A stretch of 64,000 bases of DNA from an uncultured Roseiflexaceae bacterium (lineage in GTDB: Bacteria; Chloroflexota; Chloroflexia; Chloroflexales; Roseiflexaceae). The notes below the pieces were generated by a model, which did not search any database, was not told where the DNA came from, and worked only from the letters and a program-made list of their open reading frames with translations. This document shows positions 62,136-64,000 of the stretch, piece after piece. Position 1 is the first letter of the stretch. Every line of letters starts with the position of its first letter. The DNA lies in NCBI GenBank assembly GCA_937988885.1, contig CALKHR010000110.1:124001-188000 (forward strand), written 5' to 3'. A program made the position numbers and the translations under genes.

Positions 62136-64000
62136 TCATTTACGCACAACTGGCAGAAACGATCGGTTCACTTCCACGTCGAGCGGCACAACCTCCGATT
62201 GCATGGTGGTAGCGTTCAGTTCGTGCAGTAACAGCAGCCCTTTTGCCTGATTGTGCAGCCAACCACCACGATTAATCTGCAGTTGCACGGCGGTGCCTGG
62301 CGCAGCGTTGAACACGGGCGGGCCACCCAAACTGATCGCTGGTATGGCCGGATCGTAGCTGTGCGTGTACGAGATATCGCCCACCCCAATCAACTCGCGA
62401 GTGTACACTTCTACGACATATGTAAACCGACTACGCCCGGGCCTCAACCCCAAATCCCAAGCCCGCACGGGCAGGACAATCACCGAGGAGTTGTAGGGCG
62501 CGTTCGCACTGGCAGTGGAGATGGCGTTGATCGGGTAGGTGCTCACCAAGCGCTGAGTGGTGCGAAGATCGTAGAGCGCAGCCACAAACACGTCGTTCGG
62601 GTCGCCGTTCCGGGCCTGGCCCAGCGACGAGTTGATCAGGGCGAAATCGGCCCACTGATCGTTATTCGTGTCGAACAAAATCTGGAACTGCGTATCGTGC
62701 GGCAATGGCGTCGTCCATGGCCCAAATGTCGCCAGCCCGAAGTAGATCAACGAGTCTTCGCGCAGGCCCGTGGCGCCCGTCACATTACTGCCCAATCCGA
62801 TGTACTTCAGGTCGCCAGCATCGCGCATGCCCTGGGTATGGCTATCGTTAAAATTGATCTCGTGCAGTTCGAGCGCCCAAGTGCGCGGCACAAACGCAGG
62901 GTTTTGCGTGCCCTGCCCCTGCAGCCGCAACGTGGCTGTGGTCGCATTGAGCGGCACGCTCAGCGGCCCCTCGGCCCGTATCTGAGCGACGGGGCGTGGA
63001 GCAAGGTAGTAGGGCACCTGAAGCGTATCAGGGCCGCTCAGCACCAAATAGCCACTGTGTTCGTTGATGAACTGCCGCGCTGCACCCTCCTGCGTGGCAG
63101 ACGTCGCCGGATCAAGCGTGCGATTCAGCTCGCTCGCCTTGATCGTGGCGATCACCGCGAATGTGTTACTGCCGTTCGGCGGGACCGTGATCTGCGTTAC
63201 CGTCGAGGTCAGCGTGATGCCCGAGGCCGTGACCACATCGGTGAAGCTGATGTTGTAGGTGGCGGGTGTGTCGCGCTTGTTCACCACCCGCACGTTCCTC
63301 ACCTGCGTACTGGAGCCGATCACTTCGGGGAAGCCGAACGAGATGCTGACCAGTCCGGGCGTATCGGCGTTGAAGGCGACGCTCTTGGCTTGCGTGGCGG
63401 CGGGCAGCACGATGCGGCCAGCGCCCTGACGGCTCGGCGAGTACAGCGCGCCCGTTTGGCCGTTGACCCGCGCCCGCACATTGGCGGTGTTCATCACCAG
63501 CGCCTTGAGCTCCTCGACGCTCCAATCGGGGTGCAACTGCCGCAACAGCGCCATCGCGCCCGCCACATGTGGTGTCGCCATCGAAGTGCCGTTGAAGCTC
63601 GTGCCCGCATTGCCGGTGCCATATTTGGCCGAGAAAACCGTATCCCCGGGTGCACTGATATCAGGCTTGAGCGCCCCATCGCCGCGCCGTGGCCCCCGCG
63701 ACGAGAACGACGAGATCGCATCGACCAAGCTCGTATCGACGTTGCGGTACGTATCGTTGTAGGCGCCCGTCAACGTCACACGGAGGCCACCCGCCGCATT
63801 CAGATGCGATTTTATCAGCGCGCCATCGGCCTGTGTGATCATCATCGATGGAATGCGAATGGTGGTGGTGATCGCCGGATCGTCGCCAGCGGCTGCGGGG
63901 AAGCCAGGAACGTTGTTCGCGATCAGCACGCCGATCGCGCCCGCCACCTGCGCGTGGTAGACCTTGGTTTTGAGCGAACAACCGCCCCGATCAACCAGCG
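62136..64000 (-). CDS. Large secreted subtilase (S8) with PA domain, 5' end outside window
   Basis: This is the C-terminal part (at least 620 residues) of a cell-envelope subtilase. The beginning (LVDRGGCSLKTKVYHAQVAG, then LIANNVPG) is a PA insert, as in Vpr/lactocepin-type proteases. The catalytic Ser is in SFNGTSMATPHVAGA; the Asp and His parts are upstream of the window. SSRGPRRGDGALKPDISAPGDTVFSAK is canonical S8. Fn3-like beta domains follow (ATYNISFTDVVTASGITLTS, then NTFAVIATIKASELNRT), then a further beta domain with DTNNDQWADFALINS, resembling a calcium loop. The last residues are RSFLPVVRK, similar to the short tail at the end of the FG-GAP protein. It is probably a digestive exoprotease. 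Confidence 0.92.
   Translation of the reverse strand, partial: LVDRGGCSLKTKVYHAQVAGAIGVLIANNVPGFPAAAGDDPAITTTIRIPSMMITQADGALIKSHLNAAGGLRVTLTGAYNDTYRNVDTSLVDAISSFSSRGPRRGDGALKPDISAPGDTVFSAKYGTGNAGTSFNGTSMATPHVAGAMALLRQLHPDWSVEELKALVMNTANVRARVNGQTGALYSPSRQGAGRIVLPAATQAKSVAFNADTPGLVSISFGFPEVIGSSTQVRNVRVVNKRDTPATYNISFTDVVTASGITLTSTVTQITVPPNGSNTFAVIATIKASELNRTLDPATSATQEGAARQFINEHSGYLVLSGPDTLQVPYYLAPRPVAQIRAEGPLSVPLNATTATLRLQGQGTQNPAFVPRTWALELHEINFNDSHTQGMRDAGDLKYIGLGSNVTGATGLREDSLIYFGLATFGPWTTPLPHDTQFQILFDTNNDQWADFALINSSLGQARNGDPNDVFVAALYDLRTTQRLVSTYPINAISTASANAPYNSSVIVLPVRAWDLGLRPGRSRFTYVVEVYTRELIGVGDISYTHSYDPAIPAISLGGPPVFNAAPGTAVQLQINRGGWLHNQAKGLLLLHELNATTMQSEVVPLDVEVNRSFLPVVRK

Overview
The window looks like a high-GC Chloroflexota chromosome, most likely a Herpetosiphon-like filamentous predator. 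This is an inference from gene content: a very large kinase/ATPase/GAF/STAS regulator, an NRPS-PKS cluster, secreted subtilases with paired 'FPETGH...YFER' C-terminal repeats, secreted proteins ending in short (Y/F)xPxx(R/S)K tails, and an F420-type LLM oxidoreductase. No 16S gene is present to confirm it.

Layout. 1-16 kb is mainly housekeeping and metabolism: the end of malate synthase, rsmA, a GT4 glycosyltransferase, an orphan DNA methylase, an MFS transporter, a Crp/Fnr regulator, an amidase, an RsbV/RsbW-type partner-switching trio (one STAS protein and two tandem HATPase anti-sigma factors), an acyl-CoA carboxylase beta subunit, an acyl-CoA dehydrogenase, arginase and an M28 peptidase. 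16-33 kb holds a GH57 hydrolase, a diverged PurD-like ATP-grasp protein, a secreted subtilase, a Nudix hydrolase, a secreted FG-GAP propeller protein, a GAF-GAF-PAS histidine kinase, two lipoproteins, an LLM oxidoreductase, a cyclase-family hydrolase, aat and an aldo/keto reductase.

34-55 kb is the accessory core. A 1687-residue kinase-AAA-TPR-GAF-STAS protein is followed by a strong palindromic terminator and an internally deleted IS200/IS605 tnpB. Next come a free methyltransferase and a one-module PKS (KS-AT-ACP-TE) on the + strand. Converging on them from the - strand are two translationally coupled NRPS genes (A-PCP-E, then C-A[MT]-PCP) and an ABC exporter. Domain order implies NRPS1 -> NRPS2 -> PKS -> TE: a short X-Tyr-malonate product. 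Two features are unusual. The methyltransferase inside the second A domain has PRMT-like landmarks (double-E loop, THW-like loop) rather than the usual N-MT sequence. The epimerisation domain has NY in place of the catalytic HH of HHxxxDG.

55-64 kb has tRNA-Lys(CTT), a receiver-only response regulator, and a MacAB-like efflux operon (adaptor, ATPase, two paralogous permeases). The first permease carries an in-frame TGA where its paralogue has glycine. The window ends inside a second large subtilase with a PA domain.

Several genes are preceded by TGnTAtaAT extended -10 sequences, mostly without a good -35, and convergent gene ends are usually marked by hairpin terminators.
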